This document shows, piece by piece, positions 27,701-35,660 of a stretch of DNA of 48,591 nucleotides (positions are counted from its first letter, which is position 1; each line of letters opens with the position of its first letter). This DNA is from Sharpea porci (lineage in GTDB: Bacteria; Bacillota_I; Bacilli_A; Erysipelotrichales; Coprobacillaceae), in assembly GCF_009695655.1 (NCBI RefSeq), contig NZ_VUNM01000016.1:1-48591 (forward strand). The letters run 5' to 3'. A model generated the notes under the pieces. That model was not told where the DNA came from and did no database searches. It saw nothing but the letters and a program-made list of their open reading frames with translations. The translations under genes were made by a program, and so were the position numbers.

Positions 27701-27797
27701 TTTCACGGTTATATGTCTTCAAATCACCTTTTTCGTAACCTGACTTAAGAAGAGCAGACTCTATGTCTTCTTCAAAGCGTTTTTCTTTCTTATCCAT
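24753..27797 (-). CDS. hsdR: Type I restriction endonuclease subunit HsdR
   Basis: A 1014-residue motor-nuclease. The N-terminal PD-(D/E)xK nuclease is seen as IDIVLS (Asp136) and ALELK (Glu150, Lys152), followed by the QxxxY-like region. The SF2 translocase has Walker A SAGSGKS (308-314), DEAH (416-419), FFAFTATPKRQT (motif III) and QTLSRLNRT (motif VI). A helical C-terminus would contact the methylase complex. With HsdM and HsdS it cuts unmodified DNA away from the recognition site. Full length, no frameshift. The start is 12 nt after the membrane-protein gene. Confidence 0.95.
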   Translation of the reverse strand: MDKKEKRFEEDIESALLKSGYEKGDLKTYNRERAIDMPKLVAFIEKTQPKQWIRYKKIYGENSEEKLYRRFQDSVEMHGLLYVLRHGFKDRGVSLKVCAFKPNSTLSDKVMFDYDANILTETRQFRYSNENENSIDIVLSLNGIPIVALELKDQLTGQSVVNAMRQWEEDRNPKEFCFHRDTRFLVYFAVDLYEVKMATELKGKDTYFLPFNQGSNGAGKVGGAGNPENPNGYATSYLWEHVLQKDTLMTIIQKYMLHECKETIDKNGKKCFKERMIFPRYHQLDAVSKMLADAKENGAGKNYLIQHSAGSGKSNSIAWLAYGLSNLFDRYDEPIFRSVIVVTDRRVLDSQLQDTIYQFDHVKGTVVKIDKNKTSKDLRDAINAGSKIIITTLQKFPVIFDQVEGTEGKNFAVIVDEAHSSQTGNSAKKLKAALADKEASLREFAEMEAKSEEEIKDEEDIIVEQMLAHGQHKNLSFFAFTATPKRQTLETFGEKDTEGHFHPYHIYSMKQAIDEGFILNVLDHYMTYQDCYKLVNETPENPEVPVSKAVQVIKKYETLHPYVLTQKVAIIVETYRSITAHKINGRAKAMVVTASRLHAVRYYQEIKKYIEDKNYNDINILVAFSGEVEVKGEKPYTETGMNERKDGTHIKENQLPKEFAGDEYQILVVAEKYQTGFDEPLLHTMFVDKKLKGVKAVQTLSRLNRTCPGKNDTLIIDFANTSEEIKNAFQPYYEETTLDKSVNVNLIYETQAKLRKYMLYDDEMVQKFIEVYKKSSSKQSDKDLGIITGILKPVISAYEDFNDDKRFMFKKTVRNFCKWYSYITTITRMFDRELEEEYIFCQFLDKLLPGIHDPDMKDIEDKLKLDYFKLKDTFDGEIKLEESSKDSELKNSKNVDMGRRVDNYEELNEILKEINDQFNGVLTESDRVMMTTLVVKTMSEDELKEYARKNDRQVYVRSIFPEFFEKIAMDCYLSQMDAFKKLYENKDLYNVIMNTIANESFKDFNRSISGTNVG

Positions 27798-27809
27798 CTA
27801 CTTCACCTC

Positions 27810-28385
27810 TTACTTTATCTCAATCCATCCGTCTGGTTTATTCAAATCTTTTACCTTCCATTCAAATGGTTGTGGAACATTTACAAGATGATTTTCATGA
27901 AGTTTGTTTTTATCATCATAATAAGAAACACGAATTTCATCTATTGCTTTGCTTTCTAGCTTTTCTTGACTTGCAGAATACAACAATCTATACCTTTCCG
28001 AATTATAAGCTGATATAACAAAAGTGTATTTTTCATTGTTTCCTTTGATCCCGTTTCCATTAGTATCTGAGTTTACTCTTTGTACTTGCGTAAATTCAGT
28101 AACTAGCTTTCCTTTATAATATGCATATAAGCTTACGTTTCTAATAATTTTTGGTATTCCTTTGGTATTTATGATTTCTATCCAGAGTGGAACTCGAAAA
28201 CTAAGTGTATTGTGTTCTTCATTCTTTTGTATTCCCCATGGTTTACCATTTGCCTCAAAATATACAAATCTCATAAAAATCATTACTTTACCTTTTCTGT
28301 TAAGTAAATATGGAACAAATTGCCCCATCACTGATATTGCTGCACCCATAACAGCTCCAATTAAGCCAAATACTGCTGACATCAT
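27810..28385 (-). CDS. Membrane-anchored protein of unknown function within the restriction operon
   Basis: A 191-residue protein. One N-terminal TM helix (about 3-28, GLIGAVMGAAISVMGQ) is followed by a basic stop (NRKGK) and a soluble domain of about 155 residues that looks beta-rich: SFRVPLWIEIINTKG, IIRNVSLYAYYKGKL, YTFVISAYNSERYRLL, DEIRVSYYDDKNKL. This pattern is like immunoglobulin-like modules. I do not recognise a family. It is packed between hsdS (4 nt) and hsdR (12 nt), so it is co-transcribed with the system. It may be an accessory or a passenger of the locus. Confidence 0.65.
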   Translation of the reverse strand: MMSAVFGLIGAVMGAAISVMGQFVPYLLNRKGKVMIFMRFVYFEANGKPWGIQKNEEHNTLSFRVPLWIEIINTKGIPKIIRNVSLYAYYKGKLVTEFTQVQRVNSDTNGNGIKGNNEKYTFVISAYNSERYRLLYSASQEKLESKAIDEIRVSYYDDKNKLHENHLVNVPQPFEWKVKDLNKPDGWIEIK

Positions 28386-28389
28386 AACG

Positions 28390-29718
28390 CTAACAACGCC
28401 TCTTTCCTGTTACACATTCGTAAATAAGAGATTTTTTATAATTTTCAAGCATAAGGATTATTGATTCTTCTTTACTAATTACTTTATCAATGTAATTACA
28501 TTTATTATCTAAATATAATGCAATTTCAATTTGTTCCTTAATTGGTGGTAATGGCATTTTTATATTTTTCATCGATTCTTGAGTCAAATGTGGAACTCCC
28601 ATGCCATTTTTCAAGTGCCAAATAACATTTTGAAAAATAGTACTAAGAAAAAAGTAATACTCATATTTATAATGAACTAAGTCTATTGGTGTAATAACAG
28701 CAAGCGAACTATTAACTGTCGCCTCACCTAATGGTAAAGAATCAATAAAAGCACACTTGCCAATACCGTTTCCGTCTTTCACGAGAAGTAAATCATTTTC
28801 TTTCAATTTAATCTCTGGTGATTCATCGTATCTTTCCTTTGTTATAAAATTCAAGTTATTCCAACTTAGTTTGTCGTTTATAATATTGAAAGCGGACAGA
28901 AATGGGTACCCTTGGTCAACGTACTCATCAGCCTTAAGTCCTTTCCATCCTAGCCTTCCCCTAATATAGTTTATTTTTGTAAAATCAGCAACCGACCACG
29001 TTTTAGGAATTTTATTTATTCCTTTGACGTTTATGACATTCAACTCTGTATTAGAATCCAATCCTTTTGTCACCGCTTCAGTAATAATTGCCTGTTTATA
29101 TTTTTTATACAGCTCTATCGTTTCCTTTGTCTTTTCAATAGCATTGTCAATTTCCTTTACCTTTTCATCTAGAAAGTCGGCAATCTTCTGTTGCTCAGAA
29201 AGAGGAGGTCTAACTACAGTTGATTGTTTTAGTTTTTCTTGTTTTATGCTCTTGAATGTAGAGCCTGTAGCATCAGTCTTTAAGCTCTCATAATACGCTG
29301 GATTGGTAATTTGATAATAGAAATATTTAGCACAAAAGAATGTCTCATTTACTCTAATCGAGAAAACAGATTCATTAATATTCCAATTTTGAGGATTATT
29401 TGAAATCAGATAGGCTTGTCCTTCCTTCGAAATAGATGCAAATAAAATATCATTCTTTTTTAAATTAGATCGCTTTTGAATCAAATATAATGCATCATCA
29501 GTAATTTTGTCACAGTTGTCGTCTAAAAATAATTTACCATTTTTAAAATTACGAATTGTTACATAATAGTTTTTAGCTGAACATTCATTTAATTTAAAGT
29601 TATTTCTTGGATTCAATCCAGTTGTGATTTTTTGAGTAGCTAAAGAAAAATTCATTGTTTTCCACTTTAAAGGTATTTTATGAGCCCAAGTTCCGGTATC
29701 TTTCATTTCTCTTGCCAT
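28390..29718 (-). CDS. hsdS: Type I restriction specificity subunit HsdS
   Basis: A 442-residue two-half protein. The first target-recognition domain (about 1-170) ends at RPPLSEQQKIADFLDEK, then the first conserved coiled-coil helix (about 178-215, IDNAIEKTKETIELYKKY). The second TRD (about 230-390) ends at LPPIKEQIEIALYLDNK, then the second helix (about 395-442). Each half would read one part of a bipartite site. The ATG follows the hsdM stop with no gap, and GAGGTG lies in the hsdM end, so translation is coupled. No inverted-repeat partner hsdS was found nearby, so phase variation by inversion is not evident. Confidence 0.93.
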   Translation of the reverse strand: MAREMKDTGTWAHKIPLKWKTMNFSLATQKITTGLNPRNNFKLNECSAKNYYVTIRNFKNGKLFLDDNCDKITDDALYLIQKRSNLKKNDILFASISKEGQAYLISNNPQNWNINESVFSIRVNETFFCAKYFYYQITNPAYYESLKTDATGSTFKSIKQEKLKQSTVVRPPLSEQQKIADFLDEKVKEIDNAIEKTKETIELYKKYKQAIITEAVTKGLDSNTELNVINVKGINKIPKTWSVADFTKINYIRGRLGWKGLKADEYVDQGYPFLSAFNIINDKLSWNNLNFITKERYDESPEIKLKENDLLLVKDGNGIGKCAFIDSLPLGEATVNSSLAVITPIDLVHYKYEYYFFLSTIFQNVIWHLKNGMGVPHLTQESMKNIKMPLPPIKEQIEIALYLDNKCNYIDKVISKEESIILMLENYKKSLIYECVTGKRRC

Positions 29719-31476
29719 TTACTTCACCTCGCCAAACAGCTTATTCAGCGATTCCATGATGTCCTTTTCAGCTGCTTTGATCTCTTTTGCGATATCTTCT
29801 GTGCTTTCAGGCTCAACGAACTTATAGAAAACTCGCGTAAATGGGATCTCATACCCTACGACTGACTTCTTTTCATCAATCCAGGCGTCAGAGTTATAAG
29901 GCTTTACTTCACGATTGAAATATTCATGAATATCTTCGTTAAGAGGCACATTTTCATAATCACGTTTCTTAGAGTCAGCTTTTGGTTTACCTTTTTTATC
30001 GGTAATTATGTTTCCATCTTCATCCTTAAGTGGGGATTCAACTGTGATTCTTGTGTATCCAAAGTAATCGTTATCGAAGATCTTTGACTCGCAGTGAAGG
30101 CTGTTGCTGCTGTATTCATCCTCCTTGAAATTGCCGTACATCTTCGTGATGACATCACGCACTTCAGGAGTCAGGTCATAGCGCTTGTTGCCGATATTCT
30201 TGCGTCTTGACACCTTCATGCCTGATGCATCAATCAGCTGAACCTTTCCCCGTCTTAATTCTGACTTGTTTTTAGACATAACCCATAAATAAGTTGTGAT
30301 GCCTGTATTATAGAAGACTGATTCTGGAAGCTGGATGATTGCTTCAAGCCAGTCGTTTTCAATGATATAGCGTCTGATTTCCGATTCTCCCTGTCCAGCC
30401 GCACCAGTGAACAGCGATGATCCGTTATGTACTATGACCATGCGTCCGTCTTCCTTCAGCTTTGACAATCCGTTCAAGTCGAAGAGCATCTGTCCATCAG
30501 AAACTCTAGGTGTTCCGACTGTAAAACGTCCGTCAGATTGTTTGGCTTCCTTGTCTACGGCGTCCTTCTCTATCTTGTAGTTGACGCCAAAAGGCGGGTT
30601 CGAAATGCAGTAGTCAAACTTATATCCCTTGAACTTGTCATCAGAAAGTGTATCACCTAGCTGCATGTTGTTGGCATCTGCTCCTCTGATTAGAGCATCA
30701 GCCTTTGCGATTGCATAAGTTTGTGAGTTGAGTTCCTGACCAAATAACTTTACCTTTGCATCTTTGTCTAACATTTGAAGACGTTCTTCACAACATGTTA
30801 GCATCTGTGAAGTTCCCATTGTCTGGTCATAGACCGTCTTCACGACACCGTTGCTTTTGAGGACATCTGCATCCTCAGCCACAAGCAAATCACACATTAA
30901 ATAAACAATATCTCGGCTTGTGAAGTGTGCTCCGGCTTCCTCGTTCGTGCTTTCTGAGAACTGTCTTACAAGGTCTTCAAAAACATATCCCATATCTGCA
31001 GTTGTCACCTTGTCAGCTCCGAGATAAGCTTCAGGCTTGTTGAATTCTTTTATGACTTCATACAAGGCATTGTGATCAGCCAGTACACTAATTTCTTGCC
31101 AAAATCTGAAGTTATTGAAGATATCCTGCACATTATCTGAGAATCCATTCAAATAGTCCCTGAAATTCTGTTCAATATGGTCTGCATCTGCTAAAAGCTT
31201 ATCGAAATCAAATTTACTGACATTATAGAATGAATATCCTGATGCCTTTCTTAAGAATGCGTCATGAACCTCAAGATTCTTTACATTCTCATATGTTTCA
31301 AGCACTTTTTCCTTGGTTGGCGCAAGCACATCATTGAATCTCTTGATTACAGTCATGGGTAAAATAACATTACCGTACTCATGTCTCTTATAGATATCTC
31401 TAATAAGGTCAGCTACATTCCAGAACGTGCTAGAAAGTCTGCTGATATTTGCTGTTGTCTGCTGGTTTAAATCCAT
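29719..31476 (-). CDS. hsdM: Type I DNA adenine methyltransferase HsdM
   Basis: A 585-residue N6-adenine methylase. The N-terminal helical HsdM domain (1-140) has the FWNVADLIRDIYKRHEYG signature. Motif I is in the variant form TVYDQTMGTSQML (about 214-226), and catalytic motif IV NPPFG is at 293-297. DGQMLFDLNG, LPESVFYNTGI and a C-terminal extension (about 450-585) complete the family plan. It methylates the site read by HsdS and is required for restriction. It lies 58 nt downstream of the small uncharacterised gene, in the same direction, so probably on the same transcript. Confidence 0.95.
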   Translation of the reverse strand: MDLNQQTTANISRLSSTFWNVADLIRDIYKRHEYGNVILPMTVIKRFNDVLAPTKEKVLETYENVKNLEVHDAFLRKASGYSFYNVSKFDFDKLLADADHIEQNFRDYLNGFSDNVQDIFNNFRFWQEISVLADHNALYEVIKEFNKPEAYLGADKVTTADMGYVFEDLVRQFSESTNEEAGAHFTSRDIVYLMCDLLVAEDADVLKSNGVVKTVYDQTMGTSQMLTCCEERLQMLDKDAKVKLFGQELNSQTYAIAKADALIRGADANNMQLGDTLSDDKFKGYKFDYCISNPPFGVNYKIEKDAVDKEAKQSDGRFTVGTPRVSDGQMLFDLNGLSKLKEDGRMVIVHNGSSLFTGAAGQGESEIRRYIIENDWLEAIIQLPESVFYNTGITTYLWVMSKNKSELRRGKVQLIDASGMKVSRRKNIGNKRYDLTPEVRDVITKMYGNFKEDEYSSNSLHCESKIFDNDYFGYTRITVESPLKDEDGNIITDKKGKPKADSKKRDYENVPLNEDIHEYFNREVKPYNSDAWIDEKKSVVGYEIPFTRVFYKFVEPESTEDIAKEIKAAEKDIMESLNKLFGEVK

Positions 31477-31534
31477 ATTTTAATAATCCCCTTTGATTTA
31501 GATTGTTTATGTAAATATATAACCATCTCTTATA

Positions 31535-32065
31535 TTAAATAATCCACCCTTTAGCTAGTGCTTCCTTCAAGCTTTTCTTGATTCCATCTTTAGTTATTTT
31601 CAACTCATTGCAGCCTAGTCTGATAACACGTGGATATCCATCTTCTTTTTCCATAGCAGTAATCTTGCTGCTATATTCACCTTTGCCTTTTCCTGAATGT
31701 CCCATAGGTCCTGCAAGTACAAGGCTGTAGTCCGTATTGTACTGAAGCTTTTTCTTTATGTCATACTTCTCAGCTTCTTTGTAATCAATGCATAATTCGA
31801 TTCTTCTTTTGTCAATGCCTACTGCCTTAACAACTCCTTCAATCTCTTTTGGCTTTATAGAGGTATATCCTATAATAAGAATCTTCCCATTCTTAAACGA
31901 CTCATAGACCTTCTTACCAGGTAATAGATCACCAAGCCCAATCATATCTAGAAATTCACCTAATCTATCCATACTATTAAGTCTCGTAAGAATGTTTGTA
32001 AGATTATCATTAAATACCGATCTCAATACTGTTTCCAGATCCATTAATTCGTATTGATTAAGCAT
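31535..32065 (-). CDS. Uncharacterised small protein partnered with the methylase-like fusion
   Basis: A 176-residue protein. A helical N-terminus (1-50) is followed by an alpha/beta domain with a Rossmann-like first strand (GKILIIGY, 60-67), a second strand (RIELCIDY, 88-95), then VLAGPMGHSGKGKGEYSS (116-133). That glycine/lysine-rich loop with His123 looks like a phosphate- or nucleotide-binding site but is not a standard P-loop. The C-terminus is strand-helix (VIRLGCNELKITKDGIKKSL). I do not recognise a named family. Its start overlaps the end of the upstream methylase-like gene by 8 nt, so the two products are probably made in fixed ratio and may bind each other. Confidence 0.75.
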   Translation of the reverse strand: MLNQYELMDLETVLRSVFNDNLTNILTRLNSMDRLGEFLDMIGLGDLLPGKKVYESFKNGKILIIGYTSIKPKEIEGVVKAVGIDKRRIELCIDYKEAEKYDIKKKLQYNTDYSLVLAGPMGHSGKGKGEYSSKITAMEKEDGYPRVIRLGCNELKITKDGIKKSLKEALAKGWII

Positions 32066-33803
32066 CCTTCTTCATCTCCTCTTCGAACAAACGAACAGAT
32101 TTTTCAGTTGCTTCTTTCTTTTTCATTTCATAAATAATGGTTTCATCTAGAAGTGCTTTGTATTTTTGTCCAATTTTATCTTGTACCTTCATATCAGGCA
32201 GAGGAACCTTGATTTCTCTGAGATCTTTGAGTGAAATATTCTTAATAACTGATCCTTTTGATATTCTACCAAGAACTACCTGTCCATATCTACTTGCTAG
32301 GAAAGACTGGAGGTAATAAGGATTTGCCTTCCCATCCTTGATTTTAAGAATATAGAGATTACCATTTGCTATGACTGTTTTGCCTTTTTCTATTTCAGCA
32401 ACTGCTGTCTTAATAGGTAATCCATTCTTTGAAATGATCAAATCATGATTCTCTACTTGGCAACGCAAATCAACGGGTTCGGTATTTTTTAGATAAGCAA
32501 GTTTGTTATCAATGACTCCGTCTTTTATATCTGAAAGCATAAGGAACTGTATGTTAGTTTCTTTTTCTGTCGTAATAGCATCAAGCTTATTTGCATGCAA
32601 GTTTGCACCTCTTACGATATCTACAATTTCCGCCAGTCTGATTTCATTATCAAATACTGGGAGTTCAATTGGAGATACATATGCTGATGGGCTTAAATTA
32701 TAATCATTGTTTTTTATTTCTTCCGATGTAACTGTTTTTGCATAACCTGTTACATCTTTATGCATAAAGCTCAAAATCTTTTCTACATTTGCATCCGATA
32801 TAATATTGATTCTTCTTCCTTTTTTATAAAGAGATGTCGCATCAATCATCTTAACCTGATCACATGATTTCTTTGTGAGTATGTACATTGTAAAAGGAAT
32901 AAACGTTGTCTGATAGAGTGAACCTGGTAAATCAATAACTGCTTTCACGTTTCTTGAATCAACAATACTCATTCTTGCAGTTCTACTCATCATGTTATAT
33001 GCTGAAGCATCTTCCATAACTATAGCCATCTCTCCACTTTCGCCTAGCTTAGAAAATCCAACAAAGGCATAAAGCCAAGAAGCTAAATCAGGTCTTTTTA
33101 GCCCATAAGCACTGTATAAAGATGAATCTATATTAAGTCTTGAAATTCTCTGACCTGCTGGCGGGTCCATAAATAATCTATCGAATTTTAATGATTCTGT
33201 ATTTGAAGCAAAATCATCATCAAGTACATTTGTCAACGTCAAATTAATATCCACACTATATAGTTCATTTAATACAATAGCTTTTATCTTAGAAATGACA
33301 TAAACAGAAGCATTAAGCTCATATCCATAGTATTTATTTGATTTTGAATTTCTATTATTCAAGATATATTCTTTGAAGAAATTAATTTGTCCAGAGCAAA
33401 GATCAGCAATACAGCCATCTTTTGTCTCAAGCAACTTAGATGCAAGCTTTGCAATAGATGATGGTGTAGATGACTCAACCCTGCTTCTATCAAACTCTTC
33501 ACTTTCATTGAGTATTAAATCATTCAATACCTGATCATCTGCATCAATTTTTATAACATTATCCCAAAGCACCTGATTATAGAATTCCATAGCTTTATTT
33601 CTAATATTCTTATCAACATTATCAATCGCATCAAGAGTCTCTGTATATGAAGCCTTTTTATTACCAATTGAAATTTTATTATTCACTTTAAGCATATATG
33701 CAGTAACAATAACAAATGTCTTAATCTGTTCAGGTCTAACATTACCTCTTGATATATCTGTTATTCTCCATTCAAGCTCTATTGTTTTTTTATCAGTTAA
33801 CAT
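32058..33803 (-). CDS. HsdM-like methylase fused to an HsdS-like domain, catalytic motifs eroded
   Basis: A 581-residue protein: a helical N-terminus (1-105), an HsdM-like Rossmann methylase (about 110-345) and one HsdS-like target-recognition domain with helix (about 386-581, ending DLREIKVPLP and MKVQDKIGQKYKALLDE). The layout follows N6-adenine methylases (STPSSIAKLASKLL; GYELNASVYVISKIKA; GEMAIVMEDASAYN; VIDLPGSLYQTTFIPFTMYIL). However, motif I is ADLCSGQI in place of DPxxGxG, and motif IV is DPPA in place of (N/D)PP(F/Y), so transfer activity is doubtful. I start at MLTDKKT, 8 nt after GGAGG. It is the first gene of the island and overlaps the small partner gene. Confidence 0.8.
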   Translation of the reverse strand: MLTDKKTIELEWRITDISRGNVRPEQIKTFVIVTAYMLKVNNKISIGNKKASYTETLDAIDNVDKNIRNKAMEFYNQVLWDNVIKIDADDQVLNDLILNESEEFDRSRVESSTPSSIAKLASKLLETKDGCIADLCSGQINFFKEYILNNRNSKSNKYYGYELNASVYVISKIKAIVLNELYSVDINLTLTNVLDDDFASNTESLKFDRLFMDPPAGQRISRLNIDSSLYSAYGLKRPDLASWLYAFVGFSKLGESGEMAIVMEDASAYNMMSRTARMSIVDSRNVKAVIDLPGSLYQTTFIPFTMYILTKKSCDQVKMIDATSLYKKGRRINIISDANVEKILSFMHKDVTGYAKTVTSEEIKNNDYNLSPSAYVSPIELPVFDNEIRLAEIVDIVRGANLHANKLDAITTEKETNIQFLMLSDIKDGVIDNKLAYLKNTEPVDLRCQVENHDLIISKNGLPIKTAVAEIEKGKTVIANGNLYILKIKDGKANPYYLQSFLASRYGQVVLGRISKGSVIKNISLKDLREIKVPLPDMKVQDKIGQKYKALLDETIIYEMKKKEATEKSVRLFEEEMKKDA

Positions 33804-33825
33804 CTTTGTTACCTCCATACATTTT

Positions 33826-33909
33826 GGATTTCGATATCCGTTTCTTGCAATTTAATTATACAACTCATTCAAAGAATGTCAATAATAATATTTTTGGATA
33901 TTAATATCC
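33826..33909 (-). promoter_or_regulatory. Promoter of the restriction island bracketed by palindromic operators
   Basis: Leftward reading gives -35 TTGACA (33877-33882), a 16-bp spacer and -10 TATAAT (33855-33860), a near-ideal sigma-A promoter. The perfect palindrome GGATATTAATATCC (33896-33909) sits just upstream, and the related GGATATCGAAATCC (33826-33839, leftward reading) lies around +8 to +21. Their centres are 70 bp apart. Both are preceded by the same AAAC (AAACGGATAT). This looks like a two-site operator for a dimeric repressor; no regulator gene is adjacent. Confidence 0.75.
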
Positions 33910-33975
33910 GTTTTATTTGTATATAATTAAATTTAGAATACCAAATGCCAATTATAAGAACCTTTATATAAAATA

Positions 33976-33999
33976 ACGTCAGCTAATTATATGTGACGT
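33976..33999. repeat. Small inverted repeat upstream of the island promoter
   Basis: ACGTCA and TGACGT arms separated by 12 nt, flanked by A- and T-rich sequence. It could be a weak terminator or a regulator site. There is no gene between 33910 and 34110. Confidence 0.35.
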
Positions 34000-34058
34000 C
34001 TTTTAAAATATTCATTGATTGATCAAGAGAGAGGAAACTCAAGATCATTATTCCAATA

Positions 34059-34103
34059 AAAATATTCCTAGGTGTCATTCAGTATGATACCTAGGAATAT
34101 TTT
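34059..34103 (-). terminator. Strong terminator behind the virD4-like remnant
   Basis: Twenty-base arms beginning AAAATATTCCTAGGT and ending ACCTAGGAATATTTT, with a single G/A difference that still pairs as G-U in one direction. The loop is 5 nt and a T-run follows on the minus strand. It starts 8 nt after the stop codon and would insulate the restriction island from leftward read-through. Confidence 0.85.
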
Positions 34104-34110
34104 AATGTTT

Positions 34111-35459
34111 CTATGGGTTGCTTAGAATAACTTTTTGTTGTTTAGGAATGGTATGCATGGCAACAAGGTTACGTTCATAGGCATTCTTTTCGTCCTCATT
34201 GAACTTAGCGATACGTCTTGCTTTATGACCTTGTTGGATGAGATACATGGAAGTGCTATTCATCGATAGTACGTCAGACTGCATTACATTAGCACGTGTT
34301 GAGATGCGTAAAGAGCTATTTCGGTCTTCTCCACCGAGATAGAAATAGGCATGGCAGCACTGAATGATGGTTTCTGCTTCAGAATCACCATATGCCTGTC
34401 TTAGCTGATGTTCGGATTGACAAAGCAAGCTAAAGCCAATTCCCCTGCTTCTACAACAGCTCATATACCGTGTTAAGCTTGGAATGACATAGCTACCGCA
34501 ATCATCCATCCAAATCTGTACAGGAATGTCAAGATGACCAGTACCAGCTTCTTCAATAAGTCGATTGACAGCTTGATTAATCATTAAGGCTGCAACAGCA
34601 TGTAAGCTAGCATCATAGTCTTTGAGTTGGATGAAGAGTGCTTTCTTTTTATAGCCAAGTTCTTCAGGATGAAAATCATTTTTCTTCATGATTTTTTTAA
34701 TTCCCTCAGATCTATATGCATTCGTCGCACTCATCAATGTGACAACAATGAATGATGCTGTTCTTCCTGACATGCCTCCTCCGATTGATGAAACAATGCG
34801 CTTGTAAGGCCACCAGTTACCGCCGAATTCTTTGTTGAGGAGTTCGAATCTTTCAATGAATGTTTGATTAATGCTGTTTTCAGAATCAACAGGTGCTTCT
34901 GCAAGCATATCAAGAAGAAATCCTAAATTCAGTGTATTGTTGTTGGAAGTGCTCTTTAATACTGGAAGTAGCATACTGCGATTCGCAACAGACTTATAGC
35001 TATTTCTGTAAAGTGCATCTTCATTGTCAAGATAGATGGATTTATGGCGTTTAAAGTAAACACCATAACCTATCATACCTGTAATTAAGCTGATGGCATT
35101 CTGTTTCCAGAAAGGATCTTCACGATTTGTTGGTCGGCCAATGATTGCCATGGCTAGTTCAAGAGCATCCTCTTCACTATTGATGAATTCTAGCGGGTTA
35201 TAGTGACTACCTGTCATATGAATGAAGTCATAGATTTCAGTCTCATAGCCCATGTCCTCAAGTGACTTATGAAGTCTTGGATAGAGTGAGCCCTTGATAT
35301 CAACAATCAAATGACTACATGTATTCATTTGAAGAAGCATTGGTTCCAACAAGTATCTTGTATTGCCAGAACCTGGTGCTCCCACTATCTATGATTTACA
35401 CCACCAAAATTGTCAGGTAAACCCATATAAGCATCCTTACCAACTCTCATCTTTTCCAT
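34111..35459 (-). pseudogene. VirD4/TraG-type conjugation coupling ATPase, inactivated
   Basis: AGGAGG and ATG (35459) begin MEKMRVGKDAYMGLPDNF, typical of the coupling proteins of Firmicute conjugative elements, but the frame ends at TAG after 24 codons. The shifted frame continues VGAPGSGNTRYLLEP, LIVDIKGSLYPRL and TGSHYNPLEFI, then WMDDCGSYVIPSL (Walker B-like), through to 34111. One indel near 35390 therefore breaks the gene, and the Walker A lysine is Asn (GSGNT). A functional coupling protein would pump DNA through a type IV secretion channel. No other transfer genes are present. It follows the clpP-like gene after a 14-nt gap. Confidence 0.8.
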
Positions 35460-35473
35460 ATTCTCTTTTCCTC

Positions 35474-35545
35474 CTAGAACATGATGTCTTCTTCAAAAGA
35501 AATCGCTTCGTTTAATGCACGATGGCTAAAGAGATAATCTGCAAT
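35474..35545 (-). pseudogene. 3' end of the ClpP-like gene, cut off by the insertion sequence
   Basis: Leftward reading gives YGIADYLFSHRALNEA and ISFEEDIMF before TAG (35474-35476). This continues the ClpP-like frame that breaks off at EAIDD near 37508 (the usual ClpP ending is EAxxYGLxD). AGGAGG for the virD4-like gene follows at once, showing that clpP-like and virD4-like were one operon before insertion. Confidence 0.7.
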
Positions 35546-35552
35546 ACCGTAG

Positions 35553-35660
35553 TGAAGCCCCACACGACTAAAGTCGCGTGCTTCCTATAGCAGCCTTAAG
35601 GCTGCATCTGCTTTAAGCAGATGGACTGCATTTCTACCATACAGCTAAAACTCAGATACT
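35553..35660 (-). ncRNA. Candidate omega-RNA / right-end structured region
   Basis: Directly behind the tnpB stop, three hairpins follow each other. ATCTGCTTTAAGCAGAT (35606-35622) and GCAGCCTTAAGGCTGC (35590-35605) come first, then the terminal CACGCGACT hairpin (35561-35580). In IS605-family elements the guide RNA for TnpB derives from this region and ends at the right end of the element. This is inferred from position and structure only. Confidence 0.5.

Noticed and set aside
28390-29718. Phase-variable hsdS by inversion
   Set aside because: I found no second hsdS half or inverted repeats; the only other specificity domain (in the fusion protein) is in the same orientation and unlike in sequence.
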